Source: Pleurodeles waltl (lineage: Eukaryota > Chordata > Amphibia > Caudata > Salamandridae). Taken from it: a stretch of 64,000 nucleotides of DNA. Of the stretch, positions 23,079 to 33,499 are shown one piece after another. The stretch is taken from assembly GCF_031143425.1 (NCBI RefSeq), contig NC_090438.1, positions 780,033,138-780,097,137 on the forward strand, in the 5' to 3' direction. The position numbers and the translations under genes are program-made. Below the pieces are notes generated by a model. The model saw nothing but the letters and a program-made list of their open reading frames with translations, had not been told where the DNA came from and searched no databases. Numbering within the stretch: position 1 is the stretch's first letter; the number at the start of each line of letters is the position of its first letter.

Positions 23079-23084
23079 AATAAA
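23079..23084 (+). terminator. LTR poly(A) signal candidate
   Basis: AATAAA about 260 bases before the LTR end, followed 45-65 bases later by a GT-rich stretch (TCTCTGAGTGTGTGTACC). This is the usual layout of an LTR polyadenylation site. Confidence 0.6.
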
Positions 23085-23346
23085 CTAAGAAAAGATATTT
23101 TTCTATATAAAAACCTATTGGCTGGATTTGTCTCTGAGTGTGTGTACCTCATTTATTGTCTAGGTGTATGTACAACAAATGCTTAACACTACTCCTTGGA
23201 TAAGCCTACTGCTCGACCACACTACCACAAAATAGAGCATTAGTATTATCTATTTTTACCACTATTTTACCTCTAAGGGGAACCCTTGGACTCTGTGCAT
23301 GCTATTCCTTACTTTGAAATAGCACATACAGAGCCAACTTCCTACA

Positions 23347-23611
23347 TTGGTGGATCAGCGGTGGGGTACAAGACTTTGCATTTGCTGGACTACTCAGCCA
23401 ATACCTGATCACACGACAAATTCCAAAATTGTCATTAGAAATTGATTTTTGCAATTTGAAAAGTTTTCTAAATTCTTAAAAGACCTGCTAGGGCCTTGTG
23501 TTAGATCCTGTTTAGCATTTCTTTTAGAGTTTAAAAGTTTGTTAAAAGTTTGAATTAGATTCTAGAACCAGTTTTAGTTTCTTAAAAAGTATTCCAACTT
23601 TTAGAAGCATA
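23347..23611 (+). other. Primer-binding site and leader of element A
   Basis: TTGGTGGATCAGCGGTGGGG follows the LTR end directly, as a tRNA primer site should. The tRNA is not identified. An AT-rich leader extends to the gag ATG at 23612. Confidence 0.7.
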
Positions 23612-26600
23612 ATGTCTAGCACAGATGTGAATGTGGTGGAACTCGACACCACACCTTACCTCCATCTACAGATGAGAGAGCTAAGGTCACTCTGTAAACT
23701 AAAGAAAATAGCAATGGGCCCCAAACCTACCAAAGTACAGCTCCAGGAGCTTTTGGCAGAATTTGAAAAGGCCAACCCCTCTGAGGATGGCAACTCAGAG
23801 GATGAAGATAGTGACTTGGAGGGAAATTCCCCCCCTCCAGTCCTACTTAGGGAGAGCAGGGCTTCTCAAGCCCTGACTCCACAAATAATAGTCAGAGATG
23901 CTGGTTCCCTCACAGGAGGGACCAACAACTCTGAAATCACTGAGGATAACTCCAGTGAAGAGGACATCCAGTTAGCCAGGATGGCCAAAAGATTGGCTTT
24001 GGAAAGACAGATCCTAGCCATAGAGAGGGAAAGACAAGAGATGGGCCTAGGACCCATCAATGGTGGCAGCAACATAAATAGGGTCAGAGATTCTCCTGAC
24101 ATGTTGAAAATCCCCAAAGGGATTGTAACTAAATATGAAGATGGTGATGACATCACCAAATGGTTCACAGCTTTTGAGAGGGCTTGTGTAACCAGAAAAG
24201 TGAACAGATCTCACTGGGGTGCTCTCCTTTGGGAAATGTTCACAGGAAAGTGTAGGGATAGACTCCTCACACTCTCTGGACAAGATGCAGAATCTTATGA
24301 CCTCATGAAGGGTACCCTGATTGAGGGCTTTGGATTCTCCACTGAGGAGTACAGGATTAGGTTCAGGGGGGCTCAAAAATCCTCGAGCCAGACCTGGGTT
24401 GACTTTGTTGACTACTCAGTGAAAACACTAGATGGTTGGATTCAAGGCAGTGGTGTAAGTAATTATGATGGGCTGTACAATTTATTTGTGAAAGAACACC
24501 TGTTAAGTAATTGTTTCAATGATAAACTGCATCAGCATCTGGTAGACCTAGGACCAATTTCTCCCCAAGAATTGGGAAAGAAGGCGGACCATTGGGTCAA
24601 GACAAGGGTGTCCAAGACTTCAACAGGGGGTGACCAAAAGAAAGGGGTCACAAAGACTCCCCAGCAGAAGGGTGATGAGACAACCAAAACTAAAAATAGT
24701 AAAGAGTCTTCTACAGGCCCCCAAAAACCTGCACAGGAGGGTGGGCCCAGAGCCTCTTCACAAAACAATGGGTACAAGGGTAAAAACTTTGATCCCAAAA
24801 AGGCCTGGTGTCATAGCTGTAAACAGCATGGACACCAAACTGGAGACAAGGCCTGTCCCAAGAAAGGTTCCACTCCAAACTCCCATCCAGGTAACACTGG
24901 TATGGCTAGTCTCCAAGTGGGATCAACAGTGTGCCCAGAGCAAATCAGGGTCCACACTGAAGCTACTCTAGTTTCTGAGGGTGGGGTGGATTTAGCCACA
25001 CTAGCTGTCTGGCCGCCTAACATGCAAAAATACAGACAGCAACTCTTAATTAATGGGACTAGAATAGAGGGCCTGAGGGATACAGGTGCCAGTGTCACCA
25101 TGGTGACAGAGAAACTGGTTTCCCCTGGCCAATACCTGACTGGAAAAACTTACACAGTCACCAACGCTGACAATCAGAGAAAAGTACATCCCATGGCAAT
25201 GGTTACTTTAGAATGGGGAGGGGTCAATGGCCTGAAACAGGTGGTGGTCTCCTCAAATATCCCAGTGGACTGTCTGCTTGGAAATGACCTGGAGTCCTCA
25301 GCATGGGCTGAGGTAGAACTAAAAACCCATGCAGCAATGCTGGGTATCCCTGAACTGGTGTGTGTGAAAACAAGAGCACAATGCAAGGCACAGGGTGAAC
25401 AAGTAGAGCTGGAGTCTGGAAGAATGGCCCAGCCTACCAAGAGGAAAGGAAAGTCAGTTGGGAAACCAACTGCAACACAGCAAAAGAAAGGGAACCTCTC
25501 TTCTCAGGAAGATGTTCTGCCCTCTGAGGGAACTGAGCCTTTGGAGCTGGAGCCTTACCAGGTTGAGCTCTTAGGCCCAGGGGGACCCTCAAGGGAAGAG
25601 CTGTGTAAGGGACAAGAAACCTGTCCCTCTCTTGAAGGCCTTAGGCAGCAAGCTGCTGAAGAGTCCAAAGGCAAGAAAAATGGAACACATAGGGTCTATT
25701 GGGAAGATGGGCTCCTGTACACTGAGGCCAGAGACCCCAAACCTGGTGCCACTAGGAGAGTGGTAGTGCCTCAGCTGTTCAGAGAGTTCATCCTAACATT
25801 GGCCCATGACATTCCCCTTGCTGGACATTTGGGACAAACCAAGACGTGGGAGAGGTTAGTCAACCACTTCTACTGGCCCAATATGTCCAACATGGTTAAG
25901 GAGTTTTGCCTCTCCTGCCCCACCTGTCAAGCCAGTGGTAAGACAGGTGGGCATCCAAAGGCCCCCCTCATTCCACTTCCAGTGGTGGGGGTGCCCTTTG
26001 AAAGAGTGGGTGTGGACATAGTTGGTCCACTGGAACCTCCCACAGCCTCAGGAAATATGTATATCCTGGTAGTAGTGGATCATGCTACCAGGTATCCTGA
26101 AGCTATTCCCCTTAGGTCGACTACTGCCCCTGCAGTAGCCAAGGCCCTCATTGGTATCTTCACCAGAGTGGGTTTCCCTAAGGAGGTGGTGTCTGACAGA
26201 GGTACCAACTTCATGTCAGCATACCTAAAGCACATGTGGAATGAGTGTGGAGTGACTTATAAATTCACTACACCTTACCATCCCCAAACTAATGGCTTAG
26301 TTGAGAGATTCAACAAGACATTAAAAGGCATGATCATGGGGCTCCCAGAAAAACTCAAAAGGAGATGGGATGTCCTCCTGCCATGTCTGCTTTTCGCTTA
26401 CAGGGAGGTACCACAGAAGGGAGTAGGGTTCTCACCCTTTGAACTTCTGTTTGGTCATCCTGTAAGGGGACCACTTGCCCTTGTTAAAGAAGGCTGGGAG
26501 AGACCTCTCCATGAGCCTAAACAGGACATAGTGGACTATGTACTTGGCCTTCGCTCTAGAATGGCAGAGTACATGGAAAAGGCAACCAAAAACCTTGAGG

Positions 26601-28390
26601 CCAGCCAACAGCTCCAGAAGTTTTGGTATGACCAAAAGGCTGCACTGGTTGAGTTCCAACCAGGGCAGAAAGTCTGGGTTCTGGAGCCTGTGGCTCCCAG
26701 GGCACTCCAGGACAAATGGAGTGGCCCTTACCCAGTACTAGAGAGGAAGAGTCAGGTCACCTACTTGGTGGACCTGGGCACAAGCAGGAGCCCCAAAAGG
26801 GTGATCCATGTAAACCGCCTTAAGCTCTTCCACGACAGGGCTGATGTCAATCTGTTGATGGTAACAGATGAGGATCAGGAGGCAGAGAGTGAACCTCTCC
26901 CTGATCTTCTGTCATCAGACCCAAAAGATGGTACAGTAGATGGAGTGATCTACTCAGACACCCTCTCTGGCCAACAGCAAGCTGATTGTAGGAGAGTCCT
27001 ACAACAGTTTCCTGAACTCTTCTCCTTAACCCCTGGTCAGACACACCTGTGTACCCATGATGTGGACACAGGAGACAGCATGCCTGTCAAGAACAAAATC
27101 TTTAGACAGTCTGACCATGTTAAGGAAAGCATCAAGGTGGAAGTCCACAAGATGCTGGAATTGGGAGTCATTGAGCGCTCTGACAGCCCCTGGGCTAGCC
27201 CAGTGGTCTTAGTCCCCAAACCTCACACCACAGATGGAAAGAAAGAGATGAGGTTTTGTGTGGACTACAGAGGGCTCAATTCTGTCACCAAGACAGATGC
27301 TCATCCAATTCCAAGAGCTGATGAGCTCATTGATAAATTAGGTGCTGCCAAATTTCTAAGTACCTTTGACTTGACAGCAGGGTACTGGCAAATAAAAATG
27401 GCACCTGGAGCAAAAGAAAAGACAGCATTCTCCACACCTGATGGGCATTATCAGTTTACTGTTATGCCCTTTGGTTTAAAGAATGCCCCTGCCACCTTCC
27501 AAAGGTTGGTGAATCAAGTCCTTGCTGGCTTGGAGTCCTTTAGCACAGCTTATCTTGATGATATTGCTGTCTTTAGCTCCACCTGGCAGGATCACCTGGT
27601 CCACCTGAGGAAGGTTTTGAAGGCTCTGCAATCTGCAGGCCTCTCTATCAAGGCATCCAAATGCCAGATAGGGCAGGGAACTGTGGTTTACTTGGGACAC
27701 CTTGTAGGTGGAGGCCAAGTTCAGCCACTCCAACCCAAGATCCAGACTATTCTGGACTGGGTAGCTCCAAAAACCCAGACTCAAGTCAGGGCATTCCTTG
27801 GCTTGACTGGGTACTACAGGAGGTTTGTGAAGGGATATGGATCCATTGTGACAGCCCTCACTGAGCTCACCTCCAAGAAAATGCCCAAGAAAGTGAACTG
27901 GACTGTGGACTGCCAACAGGCCTTTGACACCCTGAAACAGGCAATGTGCTCAGCACCAGTTCTCAAAGCTCCAGATTATTCTAAGCAGTTCATTGTGCAG
28001 ACTGATGCCTCTGAACATGGGATAGGGGCAGTTTTGTCCCAAACAAATGATGATGGCCTTGACCAGCCTGTTGCTTTCATTAGCAGGAGGTTACTCCCCA
28101 GGGAGCAGCGTTGGAGTGCCATTGAGAGGGAGGCCTTTGCTGTGGTTTGGTCCCTGAAGAAGCTGAGACCATACCTCTTTGGGACTCACTTCCTAGTTCA
28201 AACTGACCACAGACCTCTCAAATGGCTGATGCAAATGAAAGGTGAAAATCCTAAACTGTTGAGGTGGTCCATCTCCCTACAGGGAATGGACTTTATAGTG
28301 GAACACAGACCTGGGACTGCCCATGCCAATGCAGATGGCCTTTCCAGGTTCTTCCACTTAGAAAATGAAGACTCTCTTGGGAAAGGTTAG
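23612..28390 (+). CDS. Gmr1-like Gag-Pol polyprotein, intact (PR-IN-RT-RH order)
   Basis: A single frame of 1592 codons. Gag: acidic N-terminus, ITKWFTAFERAC, and a zinc knuckle at residues 400-415 of form C-x2-C-x4-H-x6-C (the usual spacing ends H-x4-C). Aspartic protease: DTGAS at 490-494. Integrase: zinc-binding region about 730-780, DDE motifs GVDIVG (near 800), SDRGTNF (near 860) and ERFNKTLKG (near 897), then a GPY/F-like module KWSGPYPV (near 1035). Reverse transcriptase: FCVDYRGLN (near 1215), FDLTAGYWQI (near 1252), PFGLKNAPATF and YLDDIAVF (near 1313). RNase H: QTDASEHG (near 1461) to ANADGLSR (near 1574). Gag and pol share one frame without a stop or shift, so their ratio must be set otherwise. 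No chromodomain or envelope is seen. The ATG matches the other copies. Confidence 0.95.
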   Translation: MSSTDVNVVELDTTPYLHLQMRELRSLCKLKKIAMGPKPTKVQLQELLAEFEKANPSEDGNSEDEDSDLEGNSPPPVLLRESRASQALTPQIIVRDAGSLTGGTNNSEITEDNSSEEDIQLARMAKRLALERQILAIERERQEMGLGPINGGSNINRVRDSPDMLKIPKGIVTKYEDGDDITKWFTAFERACVTRKVNRSHWGALLWEMFTGKCRDRLLTLSGQDAESYDLMKGTLIEGFGFSTEEYRIRFRGAQKSSSQTWVDFVDYSVKTLDGWIQGSGVSNYDGLYNLFVKEHLLSNCFNDKLHQHLVDLGPISPQELGKKADHWVKTRVSKTSTGGDQKKGVTKTPQQKGDETTKTKNSKESSTGPQKPAQEGGPRASSQNNGYKGKNFDPKKAWCHSCKQHGHQTGDKACPKKGSTPNSHPGNTGMASLQVGSTVCPEQIRVHTEATLVSEGGVDLATLAVWPPNMQKYRQQLLINGTRIEGLRDTGASVTMVTEKLVSPGQYLTGKTYTVTNADNQRKVHPMAMVTLEWGGVNGLKQVVVSSNIPVDCLLGNDLESSAWAEVELKTHAAMLGIPELVCVKTRAQCKAQGEQVELESGRMAQPTKRKGKSVGKPTATQQKKGNLSSQEDVLPSEGTEPLELEPYQVELLGPGGPSREELCKGQETCPSLEGLRQQAAEESKGKKNGTHRVYWEDGLLYTEARDPKPGATRRVVVPQLFREFILTLAHDIPLAGHLGQTKTWERLVNHFYWPNMSNMVKEFCLSCPTCQASGKTGGHPKAPLIPLPVVGVPFERVGVDIVGPLEPPTASGNMYILVVVDHATRYPEAIPLRSTTAPAVAKALIGIFTRVGFPKEVVSDRGTNFMSAYLKHMWNECGVTYKFTTPYHPQTNGLVERFNKTLKGMIMGLPEKLKRRWDVLLPCLLFAYREVPQKGVGFSPFELLFGHPVRGPLALVKEGWERPLHEPKQDIVDYVLGLRSRMAEYMEKATKNLEASQQLQKFWYDQKAALVEFQPGQKVWVLEPVAPRALQDKWSGPYPVLERKSQVTYLVDLGTSRSPKRVIHVNRLKLFHDRADVNLLMVTDEDQEAESEPLPDLLSSDPKDGTVDGVIYSDTLSGQQQADCRRVLQQFPELFSLTPGQTHLCTHDVDTGDSMPVKNKIFRQSDHVKESIKVEVHKMLELGVIERSDSPWASPVVLVPKPHTTDGKKEMRFCVDYRGLNSVTKTDAHPIPRADELIDKLGAAKFLSTFDLTAGYWQIKMAPGAKEKTAFSTPDGHYQFTVMPFGLKNAPATFQRLVNQVLAGLESFSTAYLDDIAVFSSTWQDHLVHLRKVLKALQSAGLSIKASKCQIGQGTVVYLGHLVGGGQVQPLQPKIQTILDWVAPKTQTQVRAFLGLTGYYRRFVKGYGSIVTALTELTSKKMPKKVNWTVDCQQAFDTLKQAMCSAPVLKAPDYSKQFIVQTDASEHGIGAVLSQTNDDGLDQPVAFISRRLLPREQRWSAIEREAFAVVWSLKKLRPYLFGTHFLVQTDHRPLKWLMQMKGENPKLLRWSISLQGMDFIVEHRPGTAHANADGLSRFFHLENEDSLGKG

Positions 28391-28420
28391 TCTCATCCTC
28401 TTTCGTTTGGGGGGGGGTTG
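28391..28420 (+). other. Polypurine tract region of element A
   Basis: TTTGGGGGGGGG lies just before the 3' LTR at 28421, the expected plus-strand primer position. Confidence 0.7.
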
Positions 28421-31103
28421 TGTAAGGAAATGCCTCCTTGGCATGGTTGCCCCCTGACTTTTTGCCTTTGCTGATGCTATGTTTACAATTGAAAGTGTGC
28501 TGAGGCCTGCTAACCAGGCCCCAGCACCAGTGTTCTTTCCCTAACCTGTACTTTTGTATCCACAATTGGCAGACCCTGGCATCCAGATAAGTCCCTTGTA
28601 ACTGGTACTTCTAGTACCAAGGGCCCTGATGCCAAGGAAGGTCTCTAAGGGATGCAGCATGTCTTATGCCACCCTGGAGACCTCTCACTCAGCACAGACA
28701 CACTGCTTGCCAGCTTGTGTGTGCTAGTGAGGACAAAACGAGTAAGTCGACATGGCACTCCCCTCAGGGTGCCATGCCAGCCTCTCACTGCCTATGCAGT
28801 ATAGGTAAGACACCCCTCTAGCAGGCCTTACAGCCCTAAGGCAGGGTGCACTATACCATAGGTGAGGGTACCAGTGCATGAGCATGGTACCCCTACAGTG
28901 TCTAAACAAAACCTTAGACATTGTAAGTGCAGGGTAGCCATAAGAGTATATGGTCTGGGAGTCTGTCAAACACGAACTCCACAGCACCATAATGGCTACA
29001 CTGAAAACTGGGAAGTTTGGTATCAAACTTCTCAGCACAATAAATGCACACTGATGCCAGTGTACATTTTATTGTAAAATACACCACAGAGGGCACCTTA
29101 GAGGTGCCCCCTGAAACTTAACCGACTATCTGTGTAGGCTGACTAGTTCTAGCAGCCTGCCACAAACCGAGACATGTTGCTGGCCCCATGGGGAGAGTGC
29201 CTTTGTCACTCTGAGGCCAGTAACAAAGCCTGCACTGGGTGGAGATGCTAACACCTCTCCCAGGCAGGAATTGTCACACCTGGCGGTGAGCCTCAAAGGC
29301 TCACCTCCTTTGTGCCAACCCAGCAGGACACTCCAGCTAGTGGAGTTGCCCGCCCCCTCCGGCCAGGCCCCACTTTTGGCGGCAAGGCCGGAGAAAATAA
29401 TGAGAATAACAAGGAGGAGTCACTGGCCAGTCAGGACAGCCCCTAAGGTGTCCTGAGCTGAGGTGACTCTAACTTTTAGAAATCCTCCATCTTGCAGATG
29501 GAGGATTCCCCCAATAGGGTTAGGATTGTGACCCCCTCCCCTTGGGAGGAGGCACAAAGAGGGTGTACCCACCCTCAGGGCTAGTAGCCATTGGCTACTA
29601 ACCCCCCAGACCTAAACACGCCCTTAAATTTAGTATTTAAGGGCTACCCTGAACCCTAGAAAATTAGATTCCTGCAACAAGAAGAAGGACTGCCCAGCTG
29701 AAAACCCCTGCAGCGGAAGACCAGAAGACGACAACTGCCTTGGCTCCAGAGACTCACCGGCCTGTCTCCTGCCTTCCAAAGATCCTGCTCCAGCGACGCC
29801 TTCCGAAGGGACCAGCGACCTCGACATCCTCTGAGGACTGCCCCTGCTTCGAAAAGACAAGAAACTCCCGAGGACAGCGGACCTGCTCCAAGAAAAGCTG
29901 CAACTTTGTTTCCAGCAGCTTTAAAGAACCCTGCAAGTTCCCCGCAAGAAGCGTGAGACTTGCAACACTGCACCCGGCGACCCCGACTCGACTGGTGGAG
30001 ATCCGACGCCTCAGGAGGGACCCCAGGACTACTCTGATACTGTGAGTACCAAAACCTGTCCCCCCTGAGCCCCCACAGCGCCGCCTGCAGAGGGAATCCC
30101 GAGGCTTCCCCTGACCACGACTCTTTGAATCTAAAGTCCCGACGCCTGGGAGAGACCCTGCACCCGCAGCCCCCAGGACCTGAAGGACCGGACTTTCACT
30201 GGAGAAGCGACCCCCAGGAGTCCCTCTCCCTTGCCCAAGTGGAGGTTTCCCCGAGGAACCCCCCCCTTGCCTGCCTGCAGCGCTGAAGAGATCCCGAGAT
30301 CTCTCATAGACTAACATTGCGAACCCGACGCTTGTTCCTACACTGCACCCGGCCGCCCCCGCGCCGCTGAGGGTGAAATTTCTGTGTGGACTTGTGTCCC
30401 CCCCGGTGCCCTACAAAACCCCCCTGGTCTGCCCTCCGAAGACGCGGGTACTTACCTGCAAGCAGACCGGAACCGGGGCACCCCCTTCTCTCCATTCTAG
30501 CCTATGTGTTTTGGGCACCACTTTGAACTCTGCACCTGACCGGCCCTGAGCTGCTGGTGTGGTGACTTTGGGGTTGCTCTGAACCCCCAACGGTGGGCTA
30601 CCTTGGACCAAGAACTGAACCCTGTAAGTGTCTTACTTACCTGGTAAAACTAATCAAAACTTACCTCCCCTAGGAACTGTGAAAATTGCACTAAGTGTCC
30701 ACTTTTAAAACAGCTATTTGTCAATAACTTGAAAAGTATACATGCAATTTTGATGATTTGAAGTTCCTAAAGTACTTACCTGCAATACCTTTCGAATGAG
30801 ATATTACATGTAGAATTTGAACCTGTGGTTCTTAAAATAAACTAAGAAAAGATATTTTTCTATATAAAAACCTATTGGCTGGATTTGTCTCTGAGTGTGT
30901 GTACCTCATTTATTGTCTAGGTGTATGTACAACAAATGCTTAACACTACTCCTTGGATAAGCCTACTGCTCGACCACACTACCACAAAATAGAGCATTAG
31001 TATTATCTATTTTTACCACTATTTTACCTCTAAGGGGAACCCTTGGACTCTGTGCATGCTATTCCTTACTTTGAAATAGCACATACAGAGCCAACTTCCT
31101 ACA
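28421..31103 (+). repeat. 3' LTR of element A
   Basis: 2683 bp, equal in length to the 5' LTR. The translations of all its chance ORFs are identical to those in the 5' LTR. It is followed by target duplication GTAGC. Confidence 0.95.
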
Positions 31104-31108
31104 GTAGC

Positions 31109-31225
31109 TTATGTGCACAAAATGTTACGAGAGCCTAAGCGTGTACCGTGCCAAACAGCCAAAAAAAGGCTTGGCACCTGACTGGGGGGGGGGGGGTACT
31201 CATTGGCAGCGAAGGGGTTGACAGC
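31109..31225 (+). repeat. Unclassified interspersed repeat, right part
   Basis: The sequence GAGAGCCTAAGCGTGTACCG ... TTGGCAGCGAAGGGGTTG reads as the continuation of the repeat ending at 20663. It contains a run of 12 or more G. Confidence 0.45.
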
Positions 31226-31315
31226 CAAAAACCCATACCCACCCTAAACCCGAAAAACACCCTTACCACCCAAAAACCATTACCCACCCTAAGCCCTAAA
31301 AACCCTATACATATC
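31226..31315. repeat. Short degenerate CCCTAA-like tandem repeat
   Basis: Two to three imperfect copies of AAAAACC..TACCCACCCTAA. This is a simple repeat; no function is implied. Confidence 0.4.
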
Positions 31316-31417
31316 AATTGACACTTGATACTTACCTGCAGAACCTTTACCATGCATACATTTTTACTATTCGTGGTTTTACAACATTAACAAAAAAGAT
31401 ACTTACCTTTAAAAGCT

Positions 31418-31502
31418 TTACCACACATATGCCTTTAACATTCATGCCTTTACAACGAAATTTGTGGCAAAGGCATGCGTGGTAAAGGCATATGCATGGT
31501 AA
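31418..31502. repeat. Imperfect palindrome, MITE-like
   Basis: The left arm TTACCACACATATGCCTTTAA... and right arm ...TTAAAGGCATATGTGTGGTAA-like pair at roughly 36 of 45 positions around a centre near 31460. Related TTACCATGCAT and GTGGTAA motifs occur just outside both arms. This could be a small inverted-repeat DNA transposon remnant. No target duplication was found. Confidence 0.4.
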
Positions 31503-33499
31503 TTGCTCCGTGGTAACAGTTGTGCGTGGTAATGACCGCATCGTAATGGCTGTTTCCCCTCTCATATGCACACTGCACATATTCCACAAGTTCTAGAGTT
31601 TGTGATTGGCAAAACGATTCAAAGGTTCTTCATATCATTGCCATTGAGTCTTGCCATGTGTTGATGCACCATCCAGTGTAAGACTGCAGAGAGAGTAGCC
31701 TTATTTTAAAAGGCTTCCTTAACCAGTTAAGAGATTTCAGTAATGATATGAGGGTAGTGGGTCAAGGATTCAAAGAGAGGGCTGGGAAGGCCAAGCACAC
31801 ATAATTGGGAGATCCTTGGAGATAGTTAAATGAATGTAAGTGCAATTTCAGAAGAGCATCATACATTTATTCTTGGCTAGGAAAGTGTTCTCATTTTAAA
31901 CAATAAGACCTTGATGTATGCCTTTGAAAGGTGAACAAAACCAGTTGATTTGACTACATGCACTCTAAAATGTGTACATTTGCAATGCATTGGCTCAAGC
32001 ACACATAATGATTATGTAAGTCGTCTTTAGATGAGTCTCACTACACGGTGTTGCAGTTTTGCAGTGTCTGTTCAACATGGGATGGGAAATTGAGTGCAAT
32101 AGCATTTATTTTTGCTGGCTTTGTCAACCACATATATAGGCTTGTTCTGAACCGTACTCTTGTCTTTTAGGTGTTTTTGTGTGTAACGTAAAATATACTT
32201 GTGCTCAGTAGGTGTTTTGTTTCTTTAAAAGTCTGACCTTCATTTAATAGTGCTTAAAATTGAGCAGCTGATGGGTCTCTCTAAAATTCTATGCCACTAC
32301 ACCAGTAATCCCTGACCCCATACTTCATCCAACTAGGATCCTCCCAGTCATTACCACTATATAGGTATTGAAATACCATGCTTCAAATAAACAATGTTTT
32401 CGGCGCTATCACTTCCACACAGCCAAAAGTCTAATATTTGCTCTAGTATTGTGAAATAAAACTGTTGTAATTGCCAACCAATTCGCCTACAGCAGTATGG
32501 CATTCTTCCTTCAAAAATATAATATGTTTCATACATGAAGCCTGTTTAACCTTACGAGACAAACTGGCATTATGTTAGTGGGAACCCCTGTCAAGACGTT
32601 ACACTGAGCTGCTGAAATAAATGGGGCCAGTTCTGAGACCTCTGTGACTAAGGATTAGTCAGTTCTTATAACAAATTGCTGTTTTCCTTGAAGCCACTAG
32701 CCTGGTAGTACAGTGAACTCACTGAATTACCCTGACTTTAAGGTGGTAATGAAGTTGAACACTCAGGATTGTTACGTCTATTTCAGGCAGCACAAGCATA
32801 AGTAAAAGGAGGTTGTAAAAGCATGTTGCATTTTTGTTTTTTTTTACAGGAATAAGTCTTGTTACAAGCTAACATGCACAGGAACTTTAAGAAGTTCTTT
32901 GGTGCCTAGGGCTTTTCACAATAAATACAGCCCTGCCACTTTCTGTGCCAAGCTGGGTGGACTGCACTTTAAAATAGGATTACAGTTGTGTAAAGGTAAC
33001 ATAGAATGTAAACAAGTGCACAGTTTGCTTATTTTAATCACACTAGTCCTTATGTTCCTTATTATTCATAGTCTTTTTTGAGGGTTAGGTTTTGTTTGTG
33101 TGGCTGTAGATACACATGCTCTTCATACTCCTGCCATATATTGTTGGGAAGTTGTTTTTCTTCAAAAAAGCATTTTCAAGACACGTGATTGAGTGACTCT
33201 TCCTTTTCAGTGATACTGTGCATGGGCATTGACTCCCTTGTTAAGATTGTTTTCTCTCTGCTGTCTGGTTCGGGAGTGTCTCTTCGTTCCATTTTTCAAC
33301 TTCAAAATCATTCCTTCTGTTTTCTCCTTATCGACGGTATTGTTTTCTTGATTGCGTATTTCCATCCTCATGTCATTTTCACTTGTCTACTGGGCTGATG
33401 AACAGACGCCATTTTGTTTATGTCCTCAGTACCTCTTACATTTCCCCACACTGAACAACATCTGGGTGTGTAACTTGTGCCTCTCCTCTGATGACTGGA
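31503..33499. other. Non-coding AT-rich sequence, probably NUP153 intron
   Basis: I see no gene, no LTR of the dominant family and no FG-repeat exon here. The sequence is moderately AT-rich with short T and A runs. It is single-copy within this window. Confidence 0.4.

Larger units (their letters stand above)
20664..23346 (+). repeat. 5' LTR of element A
   Basis: The LTR is 2683 bp, TGTAAGG ... CTTCCTACA. Inferred layout: U3 to about 21890 with an array of inverted repeats; a TATA-like TATTTAAG (21877-21884) just upstream of the likely start of R; a splice-donor-like GTGAGT at 22285; poly(A) signal AATAAA at 23079 followed by a GT-rich stretch (23129-23148); U5 to 23346. Transcript ends are not proven. 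Confidence 0.93.
20664..31103 (+). mobile_element. Complete, coding-intact Gmr1-like LTR retrotransposon, element A
   Basis: The element is 10,440 bp, flanked by GTAGC at 20659-20663 and 31104-31108. Both LTRs are 2683 bp long, and I saw no difference between them where I compared (they share, for example, the variant AAGGGATGCAGCATG that other copies lack). One frame of 1592 codons encodes gag, protease, integrase, reverse transcriptase and RNase H in that order. No envelope frame is present. Equal LTRs, a clean target duplication and an open frame indicate a very young and possibly still mobile copy. Integrase upstream of reverse transcriptase places it with Gmr1-like elements. Confidence 0.95.

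Noticed and set aside
20664..31103. Endogenous retrovirus with envelope
   Set aside because: No frame follows RNase H before the polypurine tract; only about 17 bases separate the stop from the tract.
31280..31315. Interstitial telomere repeat
   Set aside because: The copies are too few and too imperfect; they are not TTAGGG arrays.
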